Counted from the stretch's first letter, positions 1 through 7,377 are shown. The stretch is DNA of 52,550 nucleotides from Bacillota bacterium (GCA_023381695.1 JAMCQP010000005.1:1-52550); one strand, 5' to 3'. Program-made: numbers and translations. The notes: generated by a model from the sequence alone, not told the origin.

Positions 1-173
1 GGTGTGTCCAAACGGGAAGCTATTTCGTCATTGTCGTAACCTTGTGCCGCTAGCAGAATGATCTTCGACCGGATTACATCTCGATACGGTGACGTATACT
101 TTCTTGCTTCGGTCTCTAAAATATGTTTCTCATGTGGCGTTAAATCGATAATGAACGGGCTTTTCCTCGGCAT
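1..173 (-). CDS. IS630-like transposase, N-terminal part (cut by window edge)
   Basis: The reading frame starts at ATG 173 behind a GGAGGTG ribosome-binding site at about 180-187 and runs off the left edge, so only about 57 residues are visible. The peptide begins MPRKSPFIIDLTPHEKHILE and contains YTSPYRDVIRSKIILLAAQG followed by YDNDEIASRLDTP. This is the usual start of the helix-turn-helix DNA-binding domain of IS630/Tc1-like transposases (known family pattern). Whether the DDE catalytic part is intact cannot be seen. It opens a stretch full of broken genes, which fits a mobile-element hot spot. Confidence 0.75.
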   Translation of the reverse strand, partial: MPRKSPFIIDLTPHEKHILETEARKYTSPYRDVIRSKIILLAAQGYDNDEIASRLDT

Positions 174-243
174 GATGCTCACCTCCATGACTACATCATA
201 CCATAAAAATAACTAATTTGATACCGTTAATACGTCACCGTAT
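84..243. repeat. Inverted 14-bp repeat around the transposase start
   Basis: ATACGGTGACGTAT at 84-97 (inside the transposase gene) and ATACGTCACCGTAT at 230-243 (upstream of it) are perfect reverse complements. Each copy is itself a dyad: ATACG, four bases, CGTAT. This could be an autoregulatory operator pair or part of the element end. The function is inference. Confidence 0.5.
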
Positions 244-737
244 TTATGTTATGGAGTACTTAGTCAGGCGGTGATTGCGCCGAGTACTCTTGGAGCAATG
301 CCCAGGCTACTCGAATTATGTTCTTGTCTGGGTGCTTCTTGCCGGTAAGAATCTCTCCTTGCCGCAAAAAGCTCCTCGTTCACAGCACCGGTCTCCTGCC
401 GGGAAAAACAAATCACCTGCTCATTTCCATTATTTCTGCATCTGGACAATTTTACCTGCTTCGAGCATATCCTATATTTATTTGCAAGCCCTTTTACATT
501 TGTAATTATCACTAAAATTCATCAATAACATGAAGGCCATAGGTCCGACCCTCAAGAAGCCGCCCTGCAGCCTTCTTGTTGCAGCTGCCCCCATTTAATC
601 TTCATTTTCAACGCTGGCACCCATCCGCGCGTTTCTAGGCCACCCCGTCTTGCCGTATTCCTAAGCTGGGATGCGCTGGTGATGTTCATACTGATCGACA
701 CCAGGCTCCCCTTTTACTCCCAGTTTATCACCGGGGT
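244..737. other. Intergenic stretch, no recognisable gene
   Basis: Several open frames exist here on both strands, but none has a convincing ribosome-binding site or a family I recognise. The only clear structure is the 431-470 direct repeat. The block looks like eroded mobile-element or gene remnants. Confidence 0.5.
431..470 (-). repeat. 40-bp direct repeat, copy A
   Basis: These 40 bases are identical to 2266-2305. Weaker similarity continues on the far side (a TTGCAAGCC...TTTTACATTTG block). On the minus strand the unit encodes MLEAGKIVQMQK followed by a stop, which may be the first codons of a mobile-element gene. Copy B interrupts a MerR pseudogene, so the unit is probably the end of an insertion element (inference). 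Confidence 0.6.
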
Positions 738-753
738 GTGACAGGTACGGTCA
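738..753 (+). repeat. Dispersed GTGACAGGTACGGTCA repeat, copy 1
   Basis: GTGACAGGTACGGTCA lies just downstream of the decayed GyrI-like gene. The same motif, exact or with a few changes, occurs at 2604, 12764, 40748 and 43540, always in this orientation and outside intact genes. Confidence 0.6.
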
Positions 754-819
754 AAATCGGTGGGGTCTGGCACGCGCCCGAATGCCGATTGCCGGGGGAA
801 GATCAGCCGCTCCCCCGAA

Positions 820-1330
820 TCAGGCCTTCTCCACCGGATGGCGGAGGACGGTCTTCAACTTTTCCGGTTTCGTTTTCCTCGGGTCGGACAGGTAGATCTC
901 GTGATGTTTGCCGCCGCGGCCCATCCGGTCTTTCAGGCCATGAGACCGGATAAAGTCTTCGATCTTGGCCATTGTCTCAGGCTCGGTTGCATATGGTCCG
1001 AGGTGCATGGCCTGCACGCACAGCCCTTCGTCAAATCCCTCAAACCTGGCTTTGTCCACGGGGAGGCCCGGCTTTTTCGCGGCCAATTCCTGGCCGGCCC
1101 AGGTGAAGCCCTTCGGGGTCACAAATTCCGGCTGGCGGATCATCAGGGTCCACCGCCAGTTGTCCCTCTTTTCAAAGGAGAACCCTCCCCCGTCGATCCA
1201 CCAGAGTCCTTCCAGCGGCGGGACCACATAGTCAAAATACCCTTCTGGCTGCTTGTTCTTCATTTTACTCATCTTTATCGTGAAAGATAAGCCGTAAAGC
1301 AGTTCCACCGCCTGCCCGAACTCCTTATTG
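820..1330 (-). pseudogene. GyrI-like small-molecule-binding protein, 5'-truncated duplicate
   Basis: The C-terminal about 170 residues, from QAVELLYGLSFTIKMSK to LRHPVEKA, are nearly identical to the intact gene at 2706-3344. The homology ends near 1330. Upstream the frame runs into unrelated sequence, and a DUF262 fragment lies there on the opposite strand. The true N-terminus (residues about 1-45 of the intact copy) is missing and there is no plausible start. The family is the GyrI/SbmC-like effector-binding fold. The copy is probably non-functional. Similarity continues past the stop to about 738, so the duplicated unit included its 3' flank. Confidence 0.8.
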
Positions 1331-1370
1331 CCGTTCTCTGCATTTTTTACTTGCCAAACACAGACATTGA

Positions 1371-1547
1371 GATGATGAAATTGGCCTCCCAGAATTTCAG
1401 CGGCCTTTTGTCTGGCCGAATACCAAGGTGCGCAACCTGTTTGACTCGATGTATCGCGGCTATAAAGTCGGTTATCTGCTCTTTTGGGCAAACGGGCTGC
1501 TGGATAATCATCGCCAAATCGACTTAAGGACAGCAAGGGCGATGTAA
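1371..1547 (+). pseudogene. DUF262 (GmrSD-type) N-terminal fragment
   Basis: Translating the plus strand gives about 58 residues with [10 protein letters not shown], then [24 protein letters not shown] and HRQID before TAA. The [14 protein letters not shown] and [12 protein letters not shown] blocks are the hallmark of the DUF262 domain found in GmrSD type IV restriction enzymes and related anti-phage proteins (known family). There is no start codon, a TGA lies just upstream, and the catalytic remainder is absent. It sits exactly where the duplicated GyrI-like gene is broken, so it came in with a rearrangement (inference). Confidence 0.75.
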
Positions 1548-1623
1548 GCCTTTGCTGTCCGTCCAGATAAGAGTCGGTTCAGACTAAAGCCGTGAGGATG
1601 CATTTTCTCAAAGTTTGGGGTAT

Positions 1624-1656
1624 GGTATTGACAATACCGCATTATTCCTATAAAAT
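1624..1656 (+). promoter_or_regulatory. Sigma-A promoter overlapping a palindromic operator
   Basis: TTGACA at 1628-1633 and TAAAAT at 1651-1656 are separated by 17 bp. The -35 box lies inside the perfect palindrome GGTATTGACAATACC (1624-1638), an arrangement typical of a repressor operator. It reads toward the small ORF at 1688. Confidence 0.65.
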
Positions 1657-1687
1657 TAAATTGATGTTTCAAAGGAGGTGATGTTTA

Positions 1688-1834
1688 ATGTTAAGATGGT
1701 TAAATACCACCTTAATCTTAACATTACACTTTTCCCTCGCCCGCCGCCCTATTCCCAATTTAATTGTGGTGCATCCTTCGCAGAGGGTGAAAACAGAGGT
1801 TTCATTAAACGTGCGAAGGGGAGAAAGCTGGTGA
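1688..1834 (+). CDS. Small ORF, 48 aa, unknown
   Basis: ATG 1688 follows AAAGGAGGTGATG, a near-perfect ribosome-binding site with good spacing. The peptide starts MLRWLNTTLILTLHFSLARR, a hydrophobic stretch flanked by arginines, and ends RRGESW. A promoter with an operator-like palindrome lies upstream and an intrinsic terminator downstream, so this is a complete miniature transcription unit. An overlapping frame from 1681 could be used instead (77 aa, MMFNVKMVKYHLN start), but its spacing to the ribosome-binding site is too short. I do not recognise the product. A regulated small RNA is an alternative. Confidence 0.4.
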   Translation: MLRWLNTTLILTLHFSLARRPIPNLIVVHPSQRVKTEVSLNVRRGESW

Positions 1835-1866
1835 CAGCCTTCTCTGGCGGGCTACTTCGTTTAATT

Positions 1867-1890
1867 AAGCGGCTGTTTAGCCGCTTTTTT
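1867..1890 (+). terminator. Intrinsic terminator
   Basis: AAGCGGCT-GTTT-AGCCGCTT forms a perfect 8-bp stem, followed immediately by further T residues. It ends the small transcription unit that begins at 1628. Confidence 0.8.
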
Positions 1891-1905
1891 GTATGGCAAC
1901 GCGAA

Positions 1906-2266
1906 CCCTGATACACGGCGCAGGCCATGTCGCCGCCCGGTAATTCCCTTGCCTGGGCCGTGGTATCGGCCGGCAGGGCCCCTTCAATGGGAATGGCCAC
2001 TTCCACGTCCGGGTTTTCCTCTTTAAACTCCGGATCATGATAGATCGCCATGGCCGGCCCGGCGAACCTGGCCTTCCCCATCAGGGGGCCGAAGAGTTCA
2101 CCGAAAAGCAAGCTGATCCCCCCATAGTTGGGCAGGACCTTTCTGACAAACCACCTTCAGAGCGGGGATGCTCTTCAAAATCACTTCGTACATTGGAAAC
2201 ATGCCCTCCTTCTCGATCTGCCTCAGCCTGGCCTAGATACGCGCGAGCTGCGCCTGGGCATCCTCT
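1906..2266 (-). pseudogene. MerR-family regulator, decayed duplicate
   Basis: This stretch is a clear copy of the middle part of the intact MerR gene at 3470-4282 (for example LFGELFGPL, AMAIYHDPEFKEE, ARELPGGDMACAVYQG). It has a premature stop (GAG to TAG, near 2235) in the coiled-coil linker, a 2-base deletion near 2146 that shifts the frame, no DNA-binding domain and no C-terminus. At 2266 the homology stops abruptly and copy B of the 40-bp repeat begins, which marks an insertion or recombination point. Confidence 0.85.
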
Positions 2267-2305
2267 ATTTCTGCATCTGGACAATTTTACCTGCTTCGAG
2301 CATAT
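2266..2305 (-). repeat. 40-bp direct repeat, copy B
   Basis: Identical over 40 bases to 431-470. It is joined directly to the truncated end of the MerR pseudogene. A short tandem duplication (GGTTGCAAGCCT-type) follows at about 2306-2328. Confidence 0.7.
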
Positions 2306-2351
2306 AGTTGCAAGCCTGGTTGCAAGCCTTTTACATTTGCAATTAAACTTA

Positions 2352-2408
2352 CCCGAATCCCTGGAGAAATTGCCCGGGCAAGGAAGAAAGTGGATTCGGG
2401 GGGTTTTT
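2352..2408 (+). terminator. Possible terminator-like stem-loop
   Basis: CCCGAATCC (2352-2360) pairs with GGATTCGGG (2392-2400), and a T run follows at 2404-2408. The loop is long (31 bases) and contains GCCCGGGC. No intact plus-strand gene precedes it, so it may be a remnant. Confidence 0.3.
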
Positions 2409-2428
2409 GCAGTGGAATCATCAGATAG

Positions 2429-2607
2429 CTTTTGCCCGTCAGTGGCAGTATTCCGGATTTTCCGGATAACTGCCTCCTGTTTCAGTTCTCCACTCTCGAA
2501 TATGCCTTGTAGATGTTCACCGATGGTTCGGACATCCACACCAAACAACTCCGACATGCGTTTCTGTGTATGCCAAAATGTCTCTTCCTGAAAGAAGACC
2601 TCAGACA
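2429..2607 (-). pseudogene. RhuM-family protein fragment
   Basis: The minus strand encodes VFFQEETFWHTQKRMSELFG, then VDVRTIGEHLQGIFESGEL, KQEAVIRKIRNTATDGQK. This matches the N-terminal region of the RhuM virulence-type family, where a WLTQ..MAELFG...TI..HL..IF..GEL pattern and a T..DGK motif are usual (known family). Both ends are lost: no start lies upstream of 2607, where copy 2 of the dispersed repeat begins, and downstream of 2429 the frame turns into unrelated sequence. Confidence 0.7.
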
Positions 2608-2617
2608 GGTACGGTCA
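2604..2617 (+). repeat. Dispersed GTGACAGGTACGGTCA repeat, copy 2 (partial)
   Basis: GACAGGTACGGTCA is present but the first two bases differ from the other copies. Together with the following about 90 bases it duplicates 738-830 downstream of the decayed GyrI copy. A local duplication of CCCCGGCTCAGGCTTT lies at about 2676-2712. Confidence 0.6.
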
Positions 2618-2705
2618 AAACCGATGGGATCTGGCACGCGCCCGAATGCCGATGGCCGGGGGAAGATCAGCCGCTCCCCCGGCTCAGGCTTTTCCGCCCC
2701 CCGGC

Positions 2706-3344
2706 TCAGGCTTTCTCCACCGGGTGACGGAGGACGGTCTTCATCTTCTCTGGTTTGGCTTTCATCGGGTCGGACAGATAGATCTCGTGATGTTTGCCGC
2801 CGCGGCCCAGCCGGTCCTTCAGGCCATGGGACCGGATAAAGTCTTCGATCTTGGCCATTGTCTCAGGCTCGGTTGCGTATGGTCCGAGGTGCATGGCCTG
2901 CACGCACAGCCCTTCTTCAAAACCCTCAAACCTGGCTTTGTCCAGGGGGAGGCCCGGCTTTTTCGCGGCCAGTCCCTGGCCGGCCCAGGCGAAGACCTTC
3001 GGGGTCACAAATTCCGGCTGGCGGATCATCAGGGTCCACCGCCAGTTGTCCCTCTTTTCAAAGGAAAACTCTCCCCCGTCGATCCACCAGAGTCCTTCCA
3101 GCGGCGGGACCACATAGTCGAAATACCCTTCTGGCTGCTGGTTCTTCATCTTGCTCATCTTTATCGTGAAAGACAAACCGTAAAGCAGTTCCACCGCCTG
3201 TTGGAACCCCTGGTTGCCATTGGGATCTCCCGTGCCGTCCACCATGATGAACTGCATGGCCGGGACCGTGACCAGCACCGGTTTGGCCGGGGGAAGGTAC
3301 AGATCCTTGAACTCTTTCTTGTAGTCCAGGTTTTTTTCACCCAT
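2706..3344 (-). CDS. GyrI-like small-molecule-binding domain protein
   Basis: This 212-residue cytoplasmic protein starts at ATG 3344 behind GGGAGGCGG. Longer frames upstream lack a ribosome-binding site. The sequence from MGEKNLDYKKEFKDLYLPP through VTVPAMQFIMVDGTGDPN to LRHPVEKA fits stand-alone GyrI/SbmC-type domains of about 200 aa, which bind amphipathic drugs or toxins. It follows the MerR regulator at 3470-4282 on the same strand, 125 bp away, so the two probably form a drug-response pair expressed from the MerR promoter at 4335-4365. A truncated paralogue lies at 820-1330. The ligand is unknown. Confidence 0.85.
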   Translation of the reverse strand: MGEKNLDYKKEFKDLYLPPAKPVLVTVPAMQFIMVDGTGDPNGNQGFQQAVELLYGLSFTIKMSKMKNQQPEGYFDYVVPPLEGLWWIDGGEFSFEKRDNWRWTLMIRQPEFVTPKVFAWAGQGLAAKKPGLPLDKARFEGFEEGLCVQAMHLGPYATEPETMAKIEDFIRSHGLKDRLGRGGKHHEIYLSDPMKAKPEKMKTVLRHPVEKA

Positions 3345-3404
3345 TGTCCATCCGCCTCCCTTTTCCTTTCTCCCGGCCCCCGGAGCGAGCGCCCCGGAGG
3401 CCGG

Positions 3405-3475
3405 CGTTCTGCCGACTATGCTTCTTCTCAACCTGCTGATTATGCCTTCCCAATCTGCCAACTATGCCTTCACGA
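3405..3475 (-). repeat. Three degenerate copies of a ~22-bp unit between merR and the GyrI gene
   Basis: Read on the minus strand, variants of GAAGGCATAGTTGGCAGATT occur three times in a row, ending at the MerR stop codon. It is one of many short tandem duplications in this window. Confidence 0.5.
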
Positions 3476-4282
3476 CGCCTTCTCGACCGGCGCCTGAATT
3501 TCCGTGACATACTGAGACGGGTCGCTGGTGTCGCCGGGGCCGCGCAGATAGTTTTCGCGTACCGGGCCGGCGATCCGGTAACCGTTGGGTTCCAGCCACG
3601 CCATGATGGCGTGGTACGCCTCGCCAATCCCTTCATAAGGTCCCTGATACACGGCGCAGGCCATGTCGCCGCCCGGCAATTCCCTGGCCTGGGCCGGGGC
3701 GCCGGCTGGCAGAGCTCCTTCAATGGGGATGGCCACTTCCACATCCGGGTCTTCCTCTTTAAACTCCGGATCATGATAGATCGCCATGGCCGGCCCGGCA
3801 AACCTGGCTCTACCCACCAAGGGGCCGAAGAGTTCGCCGAAGAGCATGCCGACTCCTCCATAGTTGGGCACGACCCTTCGGACAAACGCCACCTTCAGGG
3901 TGGGGATGCTCTTCAACGCCACTTCGTACATGGGAAGATGTCCCTCCTTCTCGATCTGCCTCAGCCTGGCCTCGATACGCCTAAGCTGCGCCTGGGCATC
4001 CTCTAGGCGGCCTTTGGCCTCGGCCTGCTTGAGCCGGAGCATCCCGCGAATCTCCTCGGGGGATAGATCCTGGTGGAGAAGGCCGGCGATCTGTTCCAGC
4101 GACAGGCCCAGGTCCTTCAGGGCCAGGATCCGGTTGAGACGGGGGATCTGCTCGACGGCATAGTAGCGGTACCCGGTGAACTCATCCATGCGGACGGGTT
4201 TGAGCAGCCCAAGTTCATCGTAATAACGCAAAGTCTTGACCGAAACCAGGCTGAGCTTGGAAAAATCGCCGATCCTGAGCAT
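3470..4282 (-). CDS. MerR-family multidrug-type regulator with GyrI-like effector domain
   Basis: This 270-residue protein starts at ATG 4282, preceded by GGAGGG. The N-terminal winged helix-turn-helix (residues 1-70, MLRIGDFSKLSLVSVKTLRYYDELGLL with GYRYY) is the MerR signature. A coiled-coil linker (about 75-115) follows, and then a C-terminal effector-binding domain of the GyrI/BmrR type (about 118-268). Known relatives twist a promoter with an over-long spacer into an active shape when drug is bound. Exactly such a promoter, with a 19-bp spacer and an internal dyad, lies upstream at 4335-4365 and points to autoregulation. It is likely co-transcribed with the GyrI-like gene downstream. A decayed copy lies at 1906-2266. 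Confidence 0.92.
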   Translation of the reverse strand: MLRIGDFSKLSLVSVKTLRYYDELGLLKPVRMDEFTGYRYYAVEQIPRLNRILALKDLGLSLEQIAGLLHQDLSPEEIRGMLRLKQAEAKGRLEDAQAQLRRIEARLRQIEKEGHLPMYEVALKSIPTLKVAFVRRVVPNYGGVGMLFGELFGPLVGRARFAGPAMAIYHDPEFKEEDPDVEVAIPIEGALPAGAPAQARELPGGDMACAVYQGPYEGIGEAYHAIMAWLEPNGYRIAGPVRENYLRGPGDTSDPSQYVTEIQAPVEKAS

Positions 4283-4334
4283 CTAAAACCCTCCCTGGCG
4301 CCTCATGGAGGCAGACTATCGCGATCGCACCTTT

Positions 4335-4365
4335 AGCATATACCCTCCAGTTAGGGGAGAGTCAA
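4335..4365 (-). promoter_or_regulatory. MerR-type promoter with 19-bp spacer
   Basis: On the minus strand, TTGACT (4365-4360) and TATGCT (4340-4335) are 19 bp apart. The spacer contains CTCCCCTAACTGGAGGG, a dyad of the kind bound by MerR drug regulators. The long spacer is the hallmark of MerR-activated promoters. Confidence 0.8.
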
Positions 4366-4653
4366 CAGGAAGCTTGAACTTTCTCTGGCAATGTTCCCAA
4401 ATCCTTCATGAGAAGTTCGATATGGGTTTGTATCGTCTCCTCCGGAGTAAACTCTTAAGCCTTCCGCTTCACAGAGTTCCACGAACGGATGCAGCCCAAA
4501 ACTGAATGGACAGACCAGGAGAAACCATCTATGATAGGGGCATAAGGGAAGGCGGTATACCTGGCAAGAAGGAGGGCGGAGGCAGGGTGCCTAGCGATAC
4601 ATAGGCAGTGTCAATCAGCGACTCGAGCAAGTAGAAAACTCGCGAAAATGTAC
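4366..4653. other. Intergenic region, no recognised gene
   Basis: It lies between the divergent merR gene and the methyltransferase. One minus-strand frame (about 4353-4510) encodes FGLHPFVELCEAEGLRVYSG and more, but has no good start or family match. I see nothing else. Confidence 0.4.
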
Positions 4654-4682
4654 TTGACAAATAATTATTTTTGTGTTATTAT
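4654..4682 (+). promoter_or_regulatory. Strong sigma-A promoter for the methyltransferase
   Basis: TTGACA (4654-4659), a 17-bp AT-rich spacer and TATTAT (4677-4682), about 100 bp upstream of the start codon at 4780. Confidence 0.8.
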
Positions 4683-4779
4683 ATATGTTTATATATTTGA
4701 CATGGACTGTGCTGATGTGGTATAAAATATATGGAGAGCTTATCCAAACTTTGTTAGCTACTTAAGAAGGAGGATTTCA

Positions 4780-5697
4780 ATGGCGGAGAAACAAGTTAGC
4801 CTTACTGCACTTACCTCTGCCTTCGTCCGTGCTTACCACGCGGTAAACGGCACACCAAAGATCTTTAATGACTTTCTTGCCTATGATTGGTTAACACCGG
4901 AAGAACGTACAAACATGGAACAGAATCTACCTGAACTTCTCAACGTTTTTGATCCTGACCGTGCCGCCTCCTGCCCTGATCAAGCTACTGCCTTGGCTTG
5001 GGTGATTCGAGACATATTGAACGCATCCACCTTACTTGGTCGGGCCCGGTATACGGAAGACAGCCTTGAGACAGCTGTCAATCGTGGTGTGAAGCAGTAT
5101 GTGATTCTTGGGGCCGGGATGGATACCTTTGCGTTTCGGCAACCAGATCTGGTACAGCAGCTTCAAGTGTTCGAGGTCGACCATCCTGTTACTCAGGCTT
5201 TCAAACGCAATCGACTTGCGGAGTTGGGTTGGAAACGCCCGGCTCAACTGCACTTCGTCCCGGTGGATTTCACGAAAGACAGTCTAGTAACGGGACTCAA
5301 TCGTTCACCCTATAATCCGCAGACACCAAGCTTTTTTAGTTGGCTGGGAGTCACCTATTACTTAACCCGCGAGGTGGTGTTCTCTACGCTGCGTGACATT
5401 GTCAATGTTTCTCCCAAAGGAAGCATAATCATTTTTGACTACCTGGATTCCGATGCATCAGTACCCGAGAGAATGGCGAAAAATGTACAAGTGATGCAGA
5501 TGATTGGACAACGGGTTGGTGAACCGATAAAAGCCAACTTTGCGCCTTCTGCGCTTGGCTCGGACCTGGAGATTCTCGGCTTACGTCTCCTTGAAAACTT
5601 AAGCCCGGCCGACATCGAAGAACGCTACTTCCAGGGACGGACCGATGGTTATCATGCGAACGAGCATTTTAACTTTGCACGAGCAATGGTCATATAG
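4780..5697 (+). CDS. SAM-dependent methyltransferase, TIGR00027/leucine carboxyl methyltransferase-like
   Basis: This 305-residue protein starts at ATG 4780 with GAAGGAGG at 9 bases. The SAM-binding motif I, VILGAGMDTFAFR (about 109-121), and the acidic motif VFEVDHPVTQ (about 131-140) are the signature of the TIGR00027 family (PF04072-like), which resembles eukaryotic protein-phosphatase leucine methyltransferases. SWLGVTYYLTREVV (about 189-202) is the usual third block. Substrates of bacterial members are mostly unknown, and several sit in secondary-metabolite clusters. The gene has its own strong promoter and a terminator at 5790-5809, so it is probably monocistronic. Confidence 0.88.
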   Translation: MAEKQVSLTALTSAFVRAYHAVNGTPKIFNDFLAYDWLTPEERTNMEQNLPELLNVFDPDRAASCPDQATALAWVIRDILNASTLLGRARYTEDSLETAVNRGVKQYVILGAGMDTFAFRQPDLVQQLQVFEVDHPVTQAFKRNRLAELGWKRPAQLHFVPVDFTKDSLVTGLNRSPYNPQTPSFFSWLGVTYYLTREVVFSTLRDIVNVSPKGSIIIFDYLDSDASVPERMAKNVQVMQMIGQRVGEPIKANFAPSALGSDLEILGLRLLENLSPADIEERYFQGRTDGYHANEHFNFARAMVI

Positions 5698-5789
5698 CAC
5701 ATACTTTGATCCCTGGTGTCCACATTTACATCCCGGATAGAGCAGGTGGGATTGTCTGCCGCGGCAGAGAAGATGGGCGCCACTAATCC

Positions 5790-5809
5790 CGGCCATTGGC
5801 CGATTTTTT
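5790..5809 (+). terminator. Intrinsic terminator after the methyltransferase
   Basis: CGGCC-ATT-GGCCG stem followed by ATTTTTT. Confidence 0.75.
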
Positions 5810-5850
5810 GGCGATGTAATCAAGGAGGTAGTGGCGGCCCCGTCTCGTGG

Positions 5851-5868
5851 TATAATCTGTGGTATAAT
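5851..5868 (+). promoter_or_regulatory. Duplicated -10 element upstream of the SDR gene
   Basis: TATAAT occurs twice, at 5851-5856 and 5863-5868, inside a perfect 12-bp tandem duplication of TGGTATAATCTG. No good -35 is visible. The duplication may give two start sites 12 bp apart for the gene at 5903. Confidence 0.55.
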
Positions 5869-5902
5869 CTGAGGAAGACAGGCGAATGGGAGGAACGAGG
5901 GC

Positions 5903-7183
5903 ATGAAGCCAACAGTTATTGAACGTCTGGGAATCTCGCGTAATGCCCTATCGGGAGAAATTGCGGTAATCACTGGGGCGGGACGGGGGATCGGGCGGGC
6001 AACGGCCGTGCTCTTCGCGGAAATCGGCGCCAATGTGGTTGCGGCAGACGTTTCCGACTCAGGCGCCGAGACTGCGCGGGCCATCCGCGACGCCGGAGGA
6101 AAGGCTATTTTCGTTAAAGGAGATGTGTCAAACGAGGATGATGTTCTGGCCCTCGCGGCTGAGACGGAGAGGGCCTTCGGCAACGCCACCATCTTGGTGA
6201 ATAACGCCATTTTCTGCCCTGTGGCTTCGGTTCTGGAAATGGATGCCTCTGCCTGGGATAAGGTCATGGCAGTCAATCTCCGGGGGGCTTTCCTCACTTG
6301 CCGCGCCTTCCTTCCCGGGATGATGACCCGGTGGCGTGGCACCATCGTCAATATGATCTCCGCCGATGCCATCCCTTACCTCTCGGCTTACGCGGCGTCC
6401 AAATTGGGGCTTGCGGCTTTCAGCCAATCTCTGGCCGGTGAAGTGGGTCAAACAGGGGTCCGCGTCATCGCTTTCGGACCCGGATTTGTAGATACGCCTG
6501 GCTTACGAGAGGCTGCTCATGGTCTGGCCCCGCGGATGGGAATGGATCCTGATCAGTTTATGGGCATGTCCATGCATCCGGCGTACAAGGGCGCCATGCC
6601 GGCGGAGGATGTCGCCGCTGCTCTAGCTTATCTTGTATCCACCGTGGCCGATGAATACCATGGAGACCGGACCGATGGGTACGCAATTTTGGAACGAGCG
6701 GGTTTCTTCGGGCCGATGGGACAACCTCACGAGAGGGTGGAGCCGTCGGCTCCCTCCAAGCTTGCAAGCACGGATGCGCAGGCCCTGGAGTTGGCCAGGC
6801 GCCTGCAAGAAGCGATTTCAGAGACCAAGGCCGAGTTTGACCGCCTGCCCATCTTCATCCGGCCCATGGCCCGCGGGGCATTTGCCTCCAAGGCCGGGCA
6901 GGCCATTCAAGAATGGGCGCGGACAGCGTTTCTGTTGTACGATGGACTCACCAAAGCGAATGGCGGCGATGAATCAGCTCTAAACGACCTGCGTGAGCAA
7001 AGCCCGCGGTTCAAAGAACTCTTGCGGAAGCTGGCTGCCTATTACAAAGCAGTCCCAGGTGAATCAAGCCGCTTCATCAAGGACCCCGAGGCCATGAAAG
7101 AGATCCGCCGCATAATGGCTGAACGAGAAGAACTGGTTCTTTCACTCAATCGGGCTTTGGATCTACTTTGGCGCAAGTCTTGA
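5903..7183 (+). CDS. Short-chain dehydrogenase/reductase with C-terminal extension
   Basis: This 426-residue protein starts at ATG 5903 after GGGAGG. Residues about 15-265 are a classical SDR Rossmann domain with cofactor motif TGAGRGIG, NNAIF in place of NNAG, a serine in MISADA and the catalytic YAASK. SDRs oxidise or reduce alcohols or ketones with NAD(P). The D-V-S stretch after the second strand (VVAADVSD) suggests NAD preference (inference). Residues about 280-426 form a predicted helical extension (QALELARRLQEAISE...LLRKLAAYYKAV) that typical 250-aa SDRs lack and that I do not recognise. The tail may help the enzyme associate with a partner. Confidence 0.85.
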   Translation: MKPTVIERLGISRNALSGEIAVITGAGRGIGRATAVLFAEIGANVVAADVSDSGAETARAIRDAGGKAIFVKGDVSNEDDVLALAAETERAFGNATILVNNAIFCPVASVLEMDASAWDKVMAVNLRGAFLTCRAFLPGMMTRWRGTIVNMISADAIPYLSAYAASKLGLAAFSQSLAGEVGQTGVRVIAFGPGFVDTPGLREAAHGLAPRMGMDPDQFMGMSMHPAYKGAMPAEDVAAALAYLVSTVADEYHGDRTDGYAILERAGFFGPMGQPHERVEPSAPSKLASTDAQALELARRLQEAISETKAEFDRLPIFIRPMARGAFASKAGQAIQEWARTAFLLYDGLTKANGGDESALNDLREQSPRFKELLRKLAAYYKAVPGESSRFIKDPEAMKEIRRIMAEREELVLSLNRALDLLWRKS

Positions 7184-7208
7184 TCGCTCTTTTAGTGGAA
7201 CAGGGCCT

Positions 7209-7242
7209 GCTTGGAGAAATAACCTTATTGGAGAAATAACCT
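7209..7242 (+). repeat. Tandem duplication of TTGGAGAAATAACCT
   Basis: The unit occurs twice in a row in the space between the SDR and tetR genes. No function is suggested. Confidence 0.6.
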
Positions 7243-7335
7243 CACAGGAAAGAAACCGCATCTTTGTCTATGCGCCGCCATGCCTTGTAATAAATCCCCA
7301 CTAAGACTTGACAGCTACTTGTAATAAAATCTCTC

Positions 7336-7364
7336 TTGACGCAGCTCTTTCCTCGGTATATAAT
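7336..7364 (+). promoter_or_regulatory. Promoter of the tetR gene
   Basis: TTGACG (7336-7341), a 17-bp spacer and TATAAT (7359-7364). Confidence 0.8.
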
Positions 7365-7377
7365 GTGTCTGTATTAA

